Assembly: GCA_944388795.1 (NCBI GenBank)
Contig: CALXKD010000012.1
Span: forward strand, 1-40,207
Direction of reading: 5' to 3'
Length of the DNA: 40,207 bases
Source of the DNA: an uncultured Clostridia bacterium
GTDB lineage: Bacteria; Bacillota; Clostridia; TANB77; CAG-508
Below, in pieces: positions 1 to 7,221 of the stretch (its first letter is position 1; the number at the start of each line of letters is the position of its first letter). The position numbers and the translations under genes are program-made. The notes beneath the pieces are model-generated. The model saw only the letters and a program-made list of their open reading frames with translations, had not been told where the DNA came from and did not search any database.

Positions 1-602
1 ACAATTCGCATAACCATTTCTGCTCTTTGAATAGCAAGTACAACATTTTGCAATGTTACTATATCATTAAATTCATATTCATTCAATATGTTTAACTTAT
101 TATCAAATACTTTTTTATATTTTTCTAATGTTTGAATTGCTTGATTTGCTTTATTTAATACAACGTCTGTATCCTCTAATACATATCTATCATTTCCTTT
201 AAATACTGTAATAATATTTCTTCTTTGTGAAATACTAATCACCAATTCTCCTGTCTGCTTTGCAGTTCTCTCTGCTGTTCTATGTCTTGTTCCTGTTTCT
301 GTTGTTTGGATTTCATGTTCTGGAATTAACTGTGCATTAGCATATAGAATTTTCTTCATATCGCCACTTAATACAATCGCACCATCCATTTTTGCTAATT
401 CATATAATTTTGATGATGTATAATCTTCATTAATCACAAAACCGCCATCAACCACTTCTTTTAAGACTTCTCCATTATCTGTAATTAATAATAATGCTCC
501 TGTCTTTGCCCTTAATATATTTTCCAGACCATCTCTTATTGGTGTTCCTGGAGCTATTAATTTTAAAACAGATGTAATGTTATCTTCTTTTACCTTTTTC
601 AA
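1..602 (-). CDS. disA: DNA integrity scanning diadenylate cyclase DisA (partial, C-terminus outside window)
   Basis: DisA condenses two ATP into cyclic di-AMP while scanning DNA for lesions. The visible ~200 residues are the N-terminal DAC domain. They carry the APGTPIRDG start, the KMDGAIVLS segment with the DGA catalytic motif, and the RHRTAER nucleotide-binding motif followed by AKQTG. The frame then enters the linker helix and runs off the left edge; the missing part should be the C-terminal linker and HhH DNA-binding domain. The chosen start is TTG at 602, about 8 nt after a GGGAGA ribosome-binding site; an in-frame TAA lies just upstream and no ATG is available. It is 38 nt downstream of radA on the same strand, the radA-disA order known from Bacillus. 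Confidence 0.93.
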   Translation of the reverse strand, partial: MKKVKEDNITSVLKLIAPGTPIRDGLENILRAKTGALLLITDNGEVLKEVVDGGFVINEDYTSSKLYELAKMDGAIVLSGDMKKILYANAQLIPEHEIQTTETGTRHRTAERTAKQTGELVISISQRRNIITVFKGNDRYVLEDTDVVLNKANQAIQTLEKYKKVFDNKLNILNEYEFNDIVTLQNVVLAIQRAEMVMRI

Positions 603-640
603 AATTAATCTCCCTTCTCCCCTTTAATTATGCAATCAAA

Positions 641-2005
641 CTATTTTAATCCTATCTTTTTCATTGCTTCATTAATATTGCTGACACTTATTATATCTAA
701 TTTATATGTTTCTTTCAAGTCTTTTTTATTAGATTCTGGAATAATACAACTCTTAAATCCCAATTTTTCGGCTTCTTTCAACCTTTTATCTATCAAGTTA
801 ATTCTTCTTACCTCTCCTGTCAATCCAACTTCTCCAATAATGACCATATCTTTTGGAATTGCCACATTTTTAAAGCTGGAAACCACTGCCATCATCATAC
901 CTAAATCAATAGATGGTTCATTTACTCTAATACCACCTACTAGATTTAAATAGATGTCTTGACTGCCTAACATAATACCTGCTCTTTTTTCTAGAACAGC
1001 TATTAATAAAGCTAATCTATTATAATCAGTTCCATTTGCTGTTCTTTTCGGAAATCCAAAAATACTTTGTGTTGTTAAAGCTTGTAATTCAATTAAAATC
1101 GCTCTTGTTCCTTCTATACTAGATACAATACAAGAACCTGCTGGATTATCTTCTCTTTCTGAAATTAAAATATCTGAAGGATTGGTAATTTCACACATAC
1201 CTTCTTCATTCATTTCAAACATACCAATTTCATTAGTTGACCCAAATCTATTTTTTACCCCTCTAAGTACTCTATATGAAAAATATCTTTCACCTTCTAG
1301 ATATAATACTGTATCTACCATATGTTCTAAGACTCTTGGACCTGCAATATTTCCTTCTTTTGTTACATGACCTATAATAATGGTGGTAATTGCTCTAGAT
1401 TTGCAAACTCTCATAACTTGTGAAGTAATCTCTCTTACTTGGCTGACACTTCCTGCTGCTGCTGAAATCTCTTCTGAATACATGGTTTGAATAGAATCAA
1501 TAATGACCAACTTAGGATTCACTTCTATAATTGCTTGATTCACAACATCAATATCTGTTTCTCCTAAAAATAGGATATCATCATTATGAATCCCTAACCT
1601 ATCTGCTCTCATTTTTATTTGCTCTGCTGATTCTTCTCCAGAAACATATAAAACCTTTCCTTTACCTTTTACCTTATCACATATTTGTAAAATTAAAGTA
1701 GATTTTCCAATTCCAGGCTCTCCACCAAGTAACACAAGAGAACCTTTTACAAGTCCACCACCTAAAACTCTATCTAACTCTCCAAAACCTGTTGAAGTTC
1801 TTAATGTTTCTTTTGCCTCGTAAGAATTTAATTTTTGTGGCTTATTTTCACTTTTTGCTAAATCCTTATGAGCTCCTGCCTTTGTTTCTACTACTTTTTG
1901 CTCATAAAATGTATTCCAGCTATTACATGCTGGACATTTTCCCAACCATTTACTCGATTCATTTCCACATTCGCTACATACAAAAATTGTTTTACTTTTT
2001 GCCAT
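641..2005 (-). CDS. radA: DNA repair protein RadA (Sms), branch-migration helicase
   Basis: RadA is a RecA-like hexameric motor that extends recombination intermediates. From MAKSKT it has 454 residues, the usual family length. It shows a C4 zinc finger (CSECG...CPAC, residues ~10-27), Walker A GGEPGIGKST, the RadA-specific KNRFG motif, and a C-terminal Lon-protease-like domain with GEVGLTGEVRR. The frame stays open upstream to a GTG at 2071, but residues before MAKSKT are encoded by a REP-like repeat (2006-2042) and are probably not ancestral. The ATG at 2005 has only a weak GGA 5 nt upstream, so translation could instead start at the in-frame ATG inside the repeat (2038), adding MSQKETSPIGQ. 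It is followed by disA; a transposase gene lies directly upstream. Confidence 0.95.
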   Translation of the reverse strand: MAKSKTIFVCSECGNESSKWLGKCPACNSWNTFYEQKVVETKAGAHKDLAKSENKPQKLNSYEAKETLRTSTGFGELDRVLGGGLVKGSLVLLGGEPGIGKSTLILQICDKVKGKGKVLYVSGEESAEQIKMRADRLGIHNDDILFLGETDIDVVNQAIIEVNPKLVIIDSIQTMYSEEISAAAGSVSQVREITSQVMRVCKSRAITTIIIGHVTKEGNIAGPRVLEHMVDTVLYLEGERYFSYRVLRGVKNRFGSTNEIGMFEMNEEGMCEITNPSDILISEREDNPAGSCIVSSIEGTRAILIELQALTTQSIFGFPKRTANGTDYNRLALLIAVLEKRAGIMLGSQDIYLNLVGGIRVNEPSIDLGMMMAVVSSFKNVAIPKDMVIIGEVGLTGEVRRINLIDKRLKEAEKLGFKSCIIPESNKKDLKETYKLDIISVSNINEAMKKIGLK

Positions 2006-2042
2006 TTGTCCAATTGGGGACGTTTCTTTTTGAGACATTTTT
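2006..2042 (-). repeat. REP-like 37-bp repeat, copy A
   Basis: Read on the minus strand it begins AAAAATGTCTCAAAAAGAAA and continues CGTCCCCAATTGGACAA. It matches copy B at 35 of 37 positions in opposite orientation. The two copies bracket the Y1 transposase gene (2080-2856). It abuts the radA ATG and is translatable in the radA frame. Confidence 0.85.
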
Positions 2043-2079
2043 ATGTTACCTAGTCCCCATTCTCCTTTCACCTATATTT

Positions 2080-2856
2080 TTATGTTCTTTTCATTATTCT
2101 TTCTAACATTTTTCTATTCATTCCTAGCACTCTAGCTAACTGAACTTTTGATGTTCCTTGTATATTTTTTAATAAACATATTTTTTCATTTCTTGTATTT
2201 CTATCCAACATATATATTTCTTGTATTTGCTTCAACTGTAATATCCTTTTAATTTTTTCTTCAAGTTGTTCGTCTGTTAATTTTGATATTCCTTCATATT
2301 CTATTTCTTCATTCATTTCATTAATCACATCATTATGAAATTGTATAAAATTCTTTACAGCTTCTTTCTTTGTTTGACCAAACATTGATAATATTAATTG
2401 TGAACTAATAATTTTACTCTGATAAATAAACTCATTATAGCTACTCCATTTATAATCTTCTGTAATTGAAATTTTAGCTTTTAAAGGATTTTGATGTATA
2501 TATCTACATAATCTACGTAAATAATTTTCTGTTTCAACATTCTTACTTATAAATCTATTTTGAAATAAATGTCCATTTCTATCATATTTTTTTGCAAAAT
2601 AATTTGAATATGATATTTCTATACTTTGCATAATCCTTGAAATTTGACTATTTTTATCATAAATAATTAAATGTACATGGTTTGTCATTAAGCAATATGC
2701 ATATATCTCATATTGATATTTTTCCTTTGTAATAATTATTAATCTTAAAAATTTCTTATAATCCTGATCTTCAAAAAATATATCTTGTCTATCATTTCCT
2801 CTTAAAATAATATGATAAACTTTTGTCATACTAATTTTTCTTGCTACACGGGGCAA
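2080..2856 (-). CDS. REP-associated tyrosine transposase (RAYT), Y1/HUH family
   Basis: RAYTs are single-strand HUH nucleases related to IS200/IS605 TnpA; they are normally single-copy and act on nearby REP palindromes. The 258-residue protein has the RAYT N-terminus (MPRVARK...YHIILRGNDRQDIFF), the HUH motif MTNHVHLI (residues ~57-64), the QNRF segment, and YIHQNPLKAKI with the helix expected to hold the nucleophilic tyrosine. The C-terminus (from ~205) is a small helix-turn-helix-like tail (TSKVQLARVLGMNRKMLERIM). It is flanked by inverted copies of the same 37-bp repeat (2006-2042 and 3018-3054), the arrangement expected of a RAYT with its REPs. The frame is intact, so it may be active. 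It is co-oriented with radA, 75 nt before the radA ATG. Confidence 0.92.
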   Translation of the reverse strand: MPRVARKISMTKVYHIILRGNDRQDIFFEDQDYKKFLRLIIITKEKYQYEIYAYCLMTNHVHLIIYDKNSQISRIMQSIEISYSNYFAKKYDRNGHLFQNRFISKNVETENYLRRLCRYIHQNPLKAKISITEDYKWSSYNEFIYQSKIISSQLILSMFGQTKKEAVKNFIQFHNDVINEMNEEIEYEGISKLTDEQLEEKIKRILQLKQIQEIYMLDRNTRNEKICLLKNIQGTSKVQLARVLGMNRKMLERIMKRT

Positions 2857-2925
2857 TTCTCATCTCTCCTTATCTTATTAAATTTACCCCAACATATTTA
2901 TTAGTTTTTCATATTCTTTTACCCT

Positions 2926-2974
2926 TAAAAACAAAAAAAGTATAGCACAATTTCTTTTACTTTGCTATACTTTT
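2926..2974 (-). terminator. Rho-independent terminator
   Basis: A 12-bp perfect stem (AAAAGTATAGCA at 2936-2947 pairing with 2963-2974) is followed on the minus strand by a T-rich tract (TTTTTTTGTTTTT). It lies between the 105-aa gene and the transposase gene, so it probably ends the transcript of the 105-aa gene, although it is inside the repeat-flanked transposase unit. Confidence 0.8.
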
Positions 2975-3017
2975 AAAAATAAATTTTTAATTATTTGTTT
3001 ACAATCACTATTTACAT

Positions 3018-3054
3018 AAAAATGTCTCATAAAGAAACGTCCCCAATTGGACAT
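3018..3054 (+). repeat. REP-like 37-bp repeat, copy B
   Basis: The sequence begins AAAAATGTCTCATAAAGAAA and continues CGTCCCCAATTGGACAT. Outer arms ATGTC and GACAT form a short palindrome and the centre holds a small GA-AACG-TC hairpin. It lies 10 nt past the stop of the 105-aa gene and upstream of the transposase, inverted relative to copy A. Confidence 0.85.
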
Positions 3055-3063
3055 CTAATGACA

Positions 3064-3381
3064 TTATGCTTCTGTTTTCTTTTTTCCAAATGTAATTTCT
3101 TGGAATAAGAAATCATGTACTTTTTCCCATGTAATTTCTTGATGTAAAAATTCATTTATTTCATCTTCTACTTTTTGTTGATATGGAGTTAATTCTACTT
3201 TTATTTCTTTGTTCCAATCTATTTCTTGGAACCAGAAATTCTTAAATTTTGACCAGAATCCTTGTTTTACAGGTAATGTTTTTCTATTTGATGCTAACTC
3301 TTGTTGGTTATTATCGTTACCATTACCATTTTCAAATTCTACTCCACCAAATACATTATTTTCTTCTCTTATATCTGCCAT
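3064..3381 (-). CDS. Small protein with three QEI[TD] repeats, probable WalR-regulon member, function unknown
   Basis: I do not recognise a family for this 105-residue protein. It has a low-complexity acidic/Asn-rich N-terminus (residues ~6-28), a basic segment (~33-47), and then three related short motifs: FWFQEIDW (~49-56), FLHQEITW (~78-85) and FLFQEITF (~91-98). There is no signal peptide or membrane segment. The gene is clearly real: an AAGGAGG site sits 7 nt before the ATG, a sigma-A promoter with perfect 17-nt spacing precedes it, and three 11-bp-phased TGTAAH boxes lie upstream of the -35. A terminator follows. WalR boxes in an activating position suggest an envelope-related role; that is inference. 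Confidence 0.75.
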   Translation of the reverse strand: MADIREENNVFGGVEFENGNGNDNNQQELASNRKTLPVKQGFWSKFKNFWFQEIDWNKEIKVELTPYQQKVEDEINEFLHQEITWEKVHDFLFQEITFGKKKTEA

Positions 3382-3422
3382 TTAATTTCCTCCTTTGTAG
3401 CTTATTATCCCTTACTATATTA

Positions 3423-3451
3423 TTTATACTATATATTTCTTTATTTATCAA
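3423..3451 (-). promoter_or_regulatory. Sigma-A promoter of the 105-aa gene
   Basis: On the minus strand the -35 is TTGATA (3446-3451) and the -10 is TATAAA (3423-3428), separated by 17 nt. It lies about 42 nt upstream of the ATG at 3381. Confidence 0.75.
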
Positions 3452-3482
3452 TAGTTTTTTCTTTCTTTTTTATTAAATATTA

Positions 3483-3510
3483 ATTACAAAATGATTACAT
3501 TTTTGTTACA
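3483..3510 (-). promoter_or_regulatory. Three tandem WalR (YycF)-type boxes upstream of the 105-aa gene
   Basis: On the minus strand TGTAAC (3505-3510), TGTAAT (3494-3499) and TGTAAT (3483-3488) repeat at exactly 11 bp. This matches the known WalR consensus TGTWAH-N5-TGTWAH, with one extra unit. The array ends about 32 nt upstream of the -35, a position typical of activation. Confidence 0.7.
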
Positions 3511-3566
3511 TTTTACCAGCTAGGATACTTTTAGTTAAACTTTATAAACATTCTTTAAAAGTTTTA

Positions 3567-4862
3567 TCATTTTTCATTCACAACAATATATTCCTCTTCT
3601 GCTTCTATACATTGTAATTTCATGATTCTATTTTCTATATTTTTTTCTGTTTTATAATGTGCCAATATATAATTCTTAGTATGACCTTGCCATATACCGT
3701 TTTTTTCTTCTTCAAAAAGAATTTCTACTTCTTTTCCAATATAATTTTGATTATATGCTTTTTCATTTTGATTAGATAGTTCTATCAATTTTCTACTTCT
3801 TTCTTCCTTTTTATTCCCATCAATTTGATTTGGCATAACTGCTGCTTTGGTTCCTTTTCTTGGTGAATATTTAAATACATGCATTTTATAAAACTTTATT
3901 TCTTTTAGAAATGTATATGTTTTTTCAAATTCTTCCTCACTTTCTCCTGGAAATCCTACAATAATGTCTGTTGTTAAAATGACATCTTCAAATTTATTTC
4001 TCAATAATGCAACAATATCTTTAAATTGTTCTGTGGTATATCTTCTATTCATTCTTTTTAATGTTTCATCACAACCACTTTGTAAAGATAGATGAAATTG
4101 ATGGCATACCTTTGTTAATTTTTCTAACCTATTAACAAATGCTTCTGTTATTAATAATGGCTCTATAGATCCTAATCGAATTCTTTCAATTCCTTCTATT
4201 TCATTCATTTCTTCTAATAAATCAATCAATCCATATTGTTTTTTAAAGTCTTTTCCATAAGACGCAATGTGAATTCCTGTTATAACTACTTCTTGTATGC
4301 CTTCTTTTGCTATTTTACGAATTTCAGATAAAATATGTTCTGGTTTTCTGCTTCTTACTCTTCCTCGTGCATATGGAATAATACAATATGAACAAAAACG
4401 ATCACAACCATCTTGTATTTTAATCACTGCTCTGGTCTTTTCTGTAAATGTAATATCTCCAAATTCCACAAAATCCTTTTGGTGCATAACATCTTCTGTT
4501 TGTACTTCTGGGATTTTGCTTTTTATATATTTTTCGACATATTGTACAATATCTTTTTTTTCATTATTTCCTAATACTAAGTTAATTTCTTTTATTTTTT
4601 CTAATTCTTCCTTTGCTACTTGTGCATAACATCCACAAGCAACAACAACAGCCTCTTTATTTAATTCTTTTACTCTTCTTAACATTTGTCTAGATTTTCT
4701 ATCTGACATATTGGTTACTGTACAAGTATTCACAATATATATATCTGCTTTTTGTGTATGATCTACTACCTCATAATCATTTTCTATAAATTGTTGTGTC
4801 ATGGCATTTGTTTCATATTGATTTACTTTACATCCTAATGTAATAAATGCTACTGTTTTCAT
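3567..4862 (-). CDS. mtaB: tRNA (N6-threonylcarbamoyladenosine37-C2) methylthiotransferase MtaB
   Basis: MtaB is a radical-SAM enzyme that converts t6A37 to ms2t6A37 in ANN-decoding tRNAs. From MKTVAF it has 431 residues. The N-terminal UPF0004 domain shows the three cluster cysteines in LGCKVNQYE, NTCTVTNMSDRKS and VACGCYAQ. The radical-SAM motif is DGCDRFCSYCIIPYARGR (CxxxCxxC, residues ~145-162). The C-terminal ~60 residues fit a TRAM-type RNA-binding domain. I start it at 4862 because AAGGAG lies 7 nt upstream; the open frame extends 12 residues further without a good site. It is downstream of mreB, separated by 95 nt containing a palindrome. Confidence 0.95.
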   Translation of the reverse strand: MKTVAFITLGCKVNQYETNAMTQQFIENDYEVVDHTQKADIYIVNTCTVTNMSDRKSRQMLRRVKELNKEAVVVACGCYAQVAKEELEKIKEINLVLGNNEKKDIVQYVEKYIKSKIPEVQTEDVMHQKDFVEFGDITFTEKTRAVIKIQDGCDRFCSYCIIPYARGRVRSRKPEHILSEIRKIAKEGIQEVVITGIHIASYGKDFKKQYGLIDLLEEMNEIEGIERIRLGSIEPLLITEAFVNRLEKLTKVCHQFHLSLQSGCDETLKRMNRRYTTEQFKDIVALLRNKFEDVILTTDIIVGFPGESEEEFEKTYTFLKEIKFYKMHVFKYSPRKGTKAAVMPNQIDGNKKEERSRKLIELSNQNEKAYNQNYIGKEVEILFEEEKNGIWQGHTKNYILAHYKTEKNIENRIMKLQCIEAEEEYIVVNEK

Positions 4863-4922
4863 TTTTATCTCCTTACTTTTACTTCTAAATTTCTTCATAT
4901 ATCTCTATATTCAAAATAATAA

Positions 4923-4951
4923 TGAACTTTAAGGACCGTCCCTAAAGTTCA
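4923..4951 (-). repeat. 29-bp near-perfect palindrome with GGGACGGTCC-type core (possible terminator or REP-like element)
   Basis: Arms TGAACTTTA (4923-4931) and TAAAGTTCA (4943-4951) pair perfectly. The inner GGAC/GTCC also pair, with one A-C mismatch, so 13 of 14 positions match. It starts 7 nt after the mreB stop. On the minus strand it is followed by TTATTATTTTG, so it could act as a weak terminator. The GGGACGGTCC core differs from the 37-bp repeat family, although both contain a GGAC/GTCC block. Confidence 0.7.
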
Positions 4952-4957
4952 CATTTG

Positions 4958-5974
4958 TTATCTTGTTGCTTTTCCTTCTAAAACATCTAAATTATCCAAT
5001 GCTTTCCCTGTTCCTAAAGCCACACATGATACGGTATCTTGTGCAATCATAACATTAATTCCTGTCTTTTCTTGTAATAACTTATCTAATCCGTCAACCA
5101 AACATCCTCCGCCTGTCATGTAAATTCCTTTGTCACTAATATCTGCTGATAATTCTGGTGGTGTTCTTTCTAATACAGAATGTACAGCATCTACAATCAT
5201 CATTGCAGGTTCTAATAAAGCTTCTAGCATCTCACTAGAATGAACTGTTAACGTTTTTGGAAGTCCTGTTACTAGATCTCTTCCTCTGATATCCATTTCT
5301 GTATCTTGTATTTTAGGATATACACAACCTATATTTACTTTTAAATCTTCAGCTGTTCTTTCACCTATCATAATATTATGTTTTTTCTTAATATATTTCA
5401 CGATATACTCATCAAATTTATCTCCAGCCACTTTTAAGGATGTATTTACAACAGATCCTCCTAAAGATATAACAGCAATATCTGTTGTTCCTCCTCCAAT
5501 ATCAACAACCATATTTCCACATGGTTTTGATATATCTATTCCAGCTCCTATTGCAGCAGCAATTGGTTCTTCGATTAAATATACTTTTCTTGCACCTGCT
5601 TGCGTAGCAGCATCTATTACTGCTTTTTTCTCTACCTCTGTTACTTGTGAAGGTATACAAATCATAATTCTAGGAGCAAAAATAAATTTTCCACAAACTT
5701 TATTAATGAAATGTTTCAACATTTTTTCGGTTACTGTATAATCTGAAATAACACCATCTCTTAAAGGTCTTGTGGCAACAATATTTCCTGGTGTTCTTCC
5801 GAGCATTCTTCTTGCTTCTTGTCCAACAGCCAATACTTCTCCTGTAATATTATCAACAGCAACAACAGAAGGTTCTCTTAAAACAATCCCCTTTCCTTTT
5901 ACATATACAATAACTGTTGCAGTTCCTAAATCTATTCCTACATCTTGTCCAAAACCAAATTTAAACATTTGCAT
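4958..5974 (-). CDS. mreB: Rod-shape-determining actin homologue MreB/Mbl
   Basis: MreB polymerises under the membrane and positions the peptidoglycan elongation machinery. The 338 residues show the actin-fold phosphate-1 loop (VGIDLGTATVIVYVKGKG), the GIVLREPSVVAVD strand, the adenosine/phosphate-2 region (VVDIGGGTTDIAVISLGG) and the C-terminal GIYMTGGGCLVDG loop. Two starts are possible, ATG 5974 or ATG 5968; both follow GAAGGGAAG and the second fits the usual N-terminus MFKFG better. It follows maf but is not followed by mreC/mreD, so it could be the Mbl-type standalone paralogue. It has its own promoter with WalR-type boxes. Confidence 0.93.
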   Translation of the reverse strand: MQMFKFGFGQDVGIDLGTATVIVYVKGKGIVLREPSVVAVDNITGEVLAVGQEARRMLGRTPGNIVATRPLRDGVISDYTVTEKMLKHFINKVCGKFIFAPRIMICIPSQVTEVEKKAVIDAATQAGARKVYLIEEPIAAAIGAGIDISKPCGNMVVDIGGGTTDIAVISLGGSVVNTSLKVAGDKFDEYIVKYIKKKHNIMIGERTAEDLKVNIGCVYPKIQDTEMDIRGRDLVTGLPKTLTVHSSEMLEALLEPAMMIVDAVHSVLERTPPELSADISDKGIYMTGGGCLVDGLDKLLQEKTGINVMIAQDTVSCVALGTGKALDNLDVLEGKATR

Positions 5975-5996
5975 ATCTTCCCTTCTTAACCTTTTT

Positions 5997-6024
5997 ATTA
6001 CAATTTCGTTACAATTATATTACA
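5997..6024 (-). promoter_or_regulatory. Three tandem WalR (YycF)-type boxes at the mreB promoter
   Basis: On the minus strand TGTAAT (6019-6024), TGTAAC (6008-6013) and TGTAAT (5997-6002) repeat at exactly 11 bp, matching TGTWAH-N5-TGTWAH. The array overlaps the -10 and continues into the start region. For the named WalR family this position would favour repression unless another start exists. Confidence 0.7.
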
Positions 6025-6042
6025 AGATTATTATTTTTTCAA
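6014..6042 (-). promoter_or_regulatory. Sigma-A promoter of mreB
   Basis: The -35 is TTGAAA (6037-6042), the spacer is 17 nt and the -10 is TATAAT (6014-6019) on the minus strand. It sits in the 95-nt gap after maf, so mreB can be transcribed independently of the polA-maf genes. Confidence 0.8.
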
Positions 6043-6069
6043 CCGTTTTTATAAAAAAGATATAGATAA

Positions 6070-6657
6070 CTAGTTTATTTTATGTATATATTCTTTTATA
6101 ATATCATACACTTTATGTGTTGGTAATCCAAGTGCTGATGTATAATTTCCCTCTATTTTATCTACATGCACACAAAATTCATTTTGAATCCCATATGCAG
6201 CTGCTTTATCCATGGCATTTCCTGTGTCTAACCATCTATCTATTTCTTCATCTGTTATATCTTTTAAATACACATTTACAATATCTGCTGTTTTATATTC
6301 TTTTAATTCCCCATTTTCTTCTATTAAAACACATAAGCCTGTAATAATATGATGCATCTTATTTCCATTAATTAATTCTTTTATCATTTCTTTTGCATGT
6401 TCTCTATTTTTTGCTTTACCATATATCTTTCCATCTTTTGTTACAATTGTATCTGAACCAATTACAATTCTGTCTCCCTCTGTTCGATTATATACATTTT
6501 TAGCTTTTGTATAAGCAATTTCTATTACTTGTTCCTCAATTGATAATTCACTATTCAATTTTTCTTCTTCATTGCTTACAAGTATTTCAAAATTGGGAAC
6601 AATTAATTTTAATAATTCTTTTCTTCTTGGTGATTGTGATGCTAATATAACCTTCAT
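6070..6657 (-). CDS. maf: Maf-family nucleoside triphosphate pyrophosphatase
   Basis: Maf proteins hydrolyse non-canonical or modified NTPs (dTTP/UTP-type pyrophosphatase) and are linked to septum and growth control. The 195-residue protein has the signature ASQSPRRKELL (residues 6-16), the catalytic IGSDTIV (~67-73), and the C-terminal AAAYGIQ plus NYTSALGLPTHKVYDII motifs. It abuts the signal-peptidase gene (stop at 6658, start at 6657), so translation is probably coupled. The maf-mreB neighbourhood is conserved in Bacillota. Confidence 0.95.
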   Translation of the reverse strand: MKVILASQSPRRKELLKLIVPNFEILVSNEEEKLNSELSIEEQVIEIAYTKAKNVYNRTEGDRIVIGSDTIVTKDGKIYGKAKNREHAKEMIKELINGNKMHHIITGLCVLIEENGELKEYKTADIVNVYLKDITDEEIDRWLDTGNAMDKAAAYGIQNEFCVHVDKIEGNYTSALGLPTHKVYDIIKEYIHKIN

Positions 6658-7158
6658 TTATTTTTTCCTCTCTTTCAACAACTTATCATCTTTATTTTTC
6701 TTATTAAAAATTTGTTTTACTATACAATAAAGTATTACCAAAATAAATACCATTCCTAATAATATTTTTTTCCACATATTTATATTAGGAATTATACCAA
6801 TTACTTTTCCTATAACCATATATTGTGTAATTGGTTCATCCTGTACATTATTGGCATCTCCTTTAGTAATCAGATATTCTCCTTCTTTTTGAATAAATCT
6901 ATGTGTAATTAGTTGATTATTCTTTTTATATACAATAATATCTTCTTTTTCCACATCTGTTGTTAATTTAACAAGAACGCCATCTCCTATCTCGATTGTT
7001 CCAGACATACTTCCTGTCAATACTTCTAAAAATGTATATCCACAAATATTAGTATATATTTCTTTTTCAATTTTTCTTTGTATTGTAGCATACATAAATA
7101 AGATTACCATTATTAGTAGTAATCCATATATAATAAAACTAATAACTTTTTTTGTCAT
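6658..7158 (-). CDS. sipW: Signal peptidase I, SipW/ER type
   Basis: This membrane serine endopeptidase removes signal peptides. The 166 residues from MTKKVISF have one N-terminal membrane segment (~5-25), a catalytic domain with nucleophile Ser in LTGSMSGTIEIGD, the ER-type box with His in LITHRFI (in place of the bacterial Lys) and Asp in TKGDANNVQDEP, then a second membrane segment (~125-150) and a basic tail. This S/H/D arrangement is that of SipW. The start is ATG 7158, with AGGAG 6 nt upstream; the frame runs further to 7221 only through the REP-like repeat. No TasA/camelysin substrate gene is in the window. Confidence 0.88.
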   Translation of the reverse strand: MTKKVISFIIYGLLLIMVILFMYATIQRKIEKEIYTNICGYTFLEVLTGSMSGTIEIGDGVLVKLTTDVEKEDIIVYKKNNQLITHRFIQKEGEYLITKGDANNVQDEPITQYMVIGKVIGIIPNINMWKKILLGMVFILVILYCIVKQIFNKKNKDDKLLKERKK

Positions 7159-7184
7159 GTATTCTCCTATTTTTCTCTTTTCTA

Positions 7185-7221
7185 AAAAATGTCCCAAACG
7201 GAAACGTCCCCAAATGGACAT
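7185..7221 (+). repeat. REP-like 37-bp repeat, copy C
   Basis: It begins AAAAATGTCCCAAACGGAAA and continues CGTCCCCAAATGGACAT. It agrees with copies A and B except at a few positions, and its outer arms (ATGTCC/GGACAT) and inner GGA-AACG-TCC hairpin are more complete. It begins exactly at the last base of the transglycosylase stop codon and ends 26 nt before the sipW ATG, filling most of the intergenic space. Confidence 0.85.

Noticed and set aside
3525..3566. Hairpin after mtaB as a terminator
   Set aside because: Only a 7-bp A/T stem with a long loop and no T-tract; too weak to call.
7159..7221. N-terminal extension of the SipW-type peptidase (MSIWGRF...)
   Set aside because: Those codons come from REP-like copy C; ATG 7158 has a good AGGAG and matches the expected cytoplasmic start.
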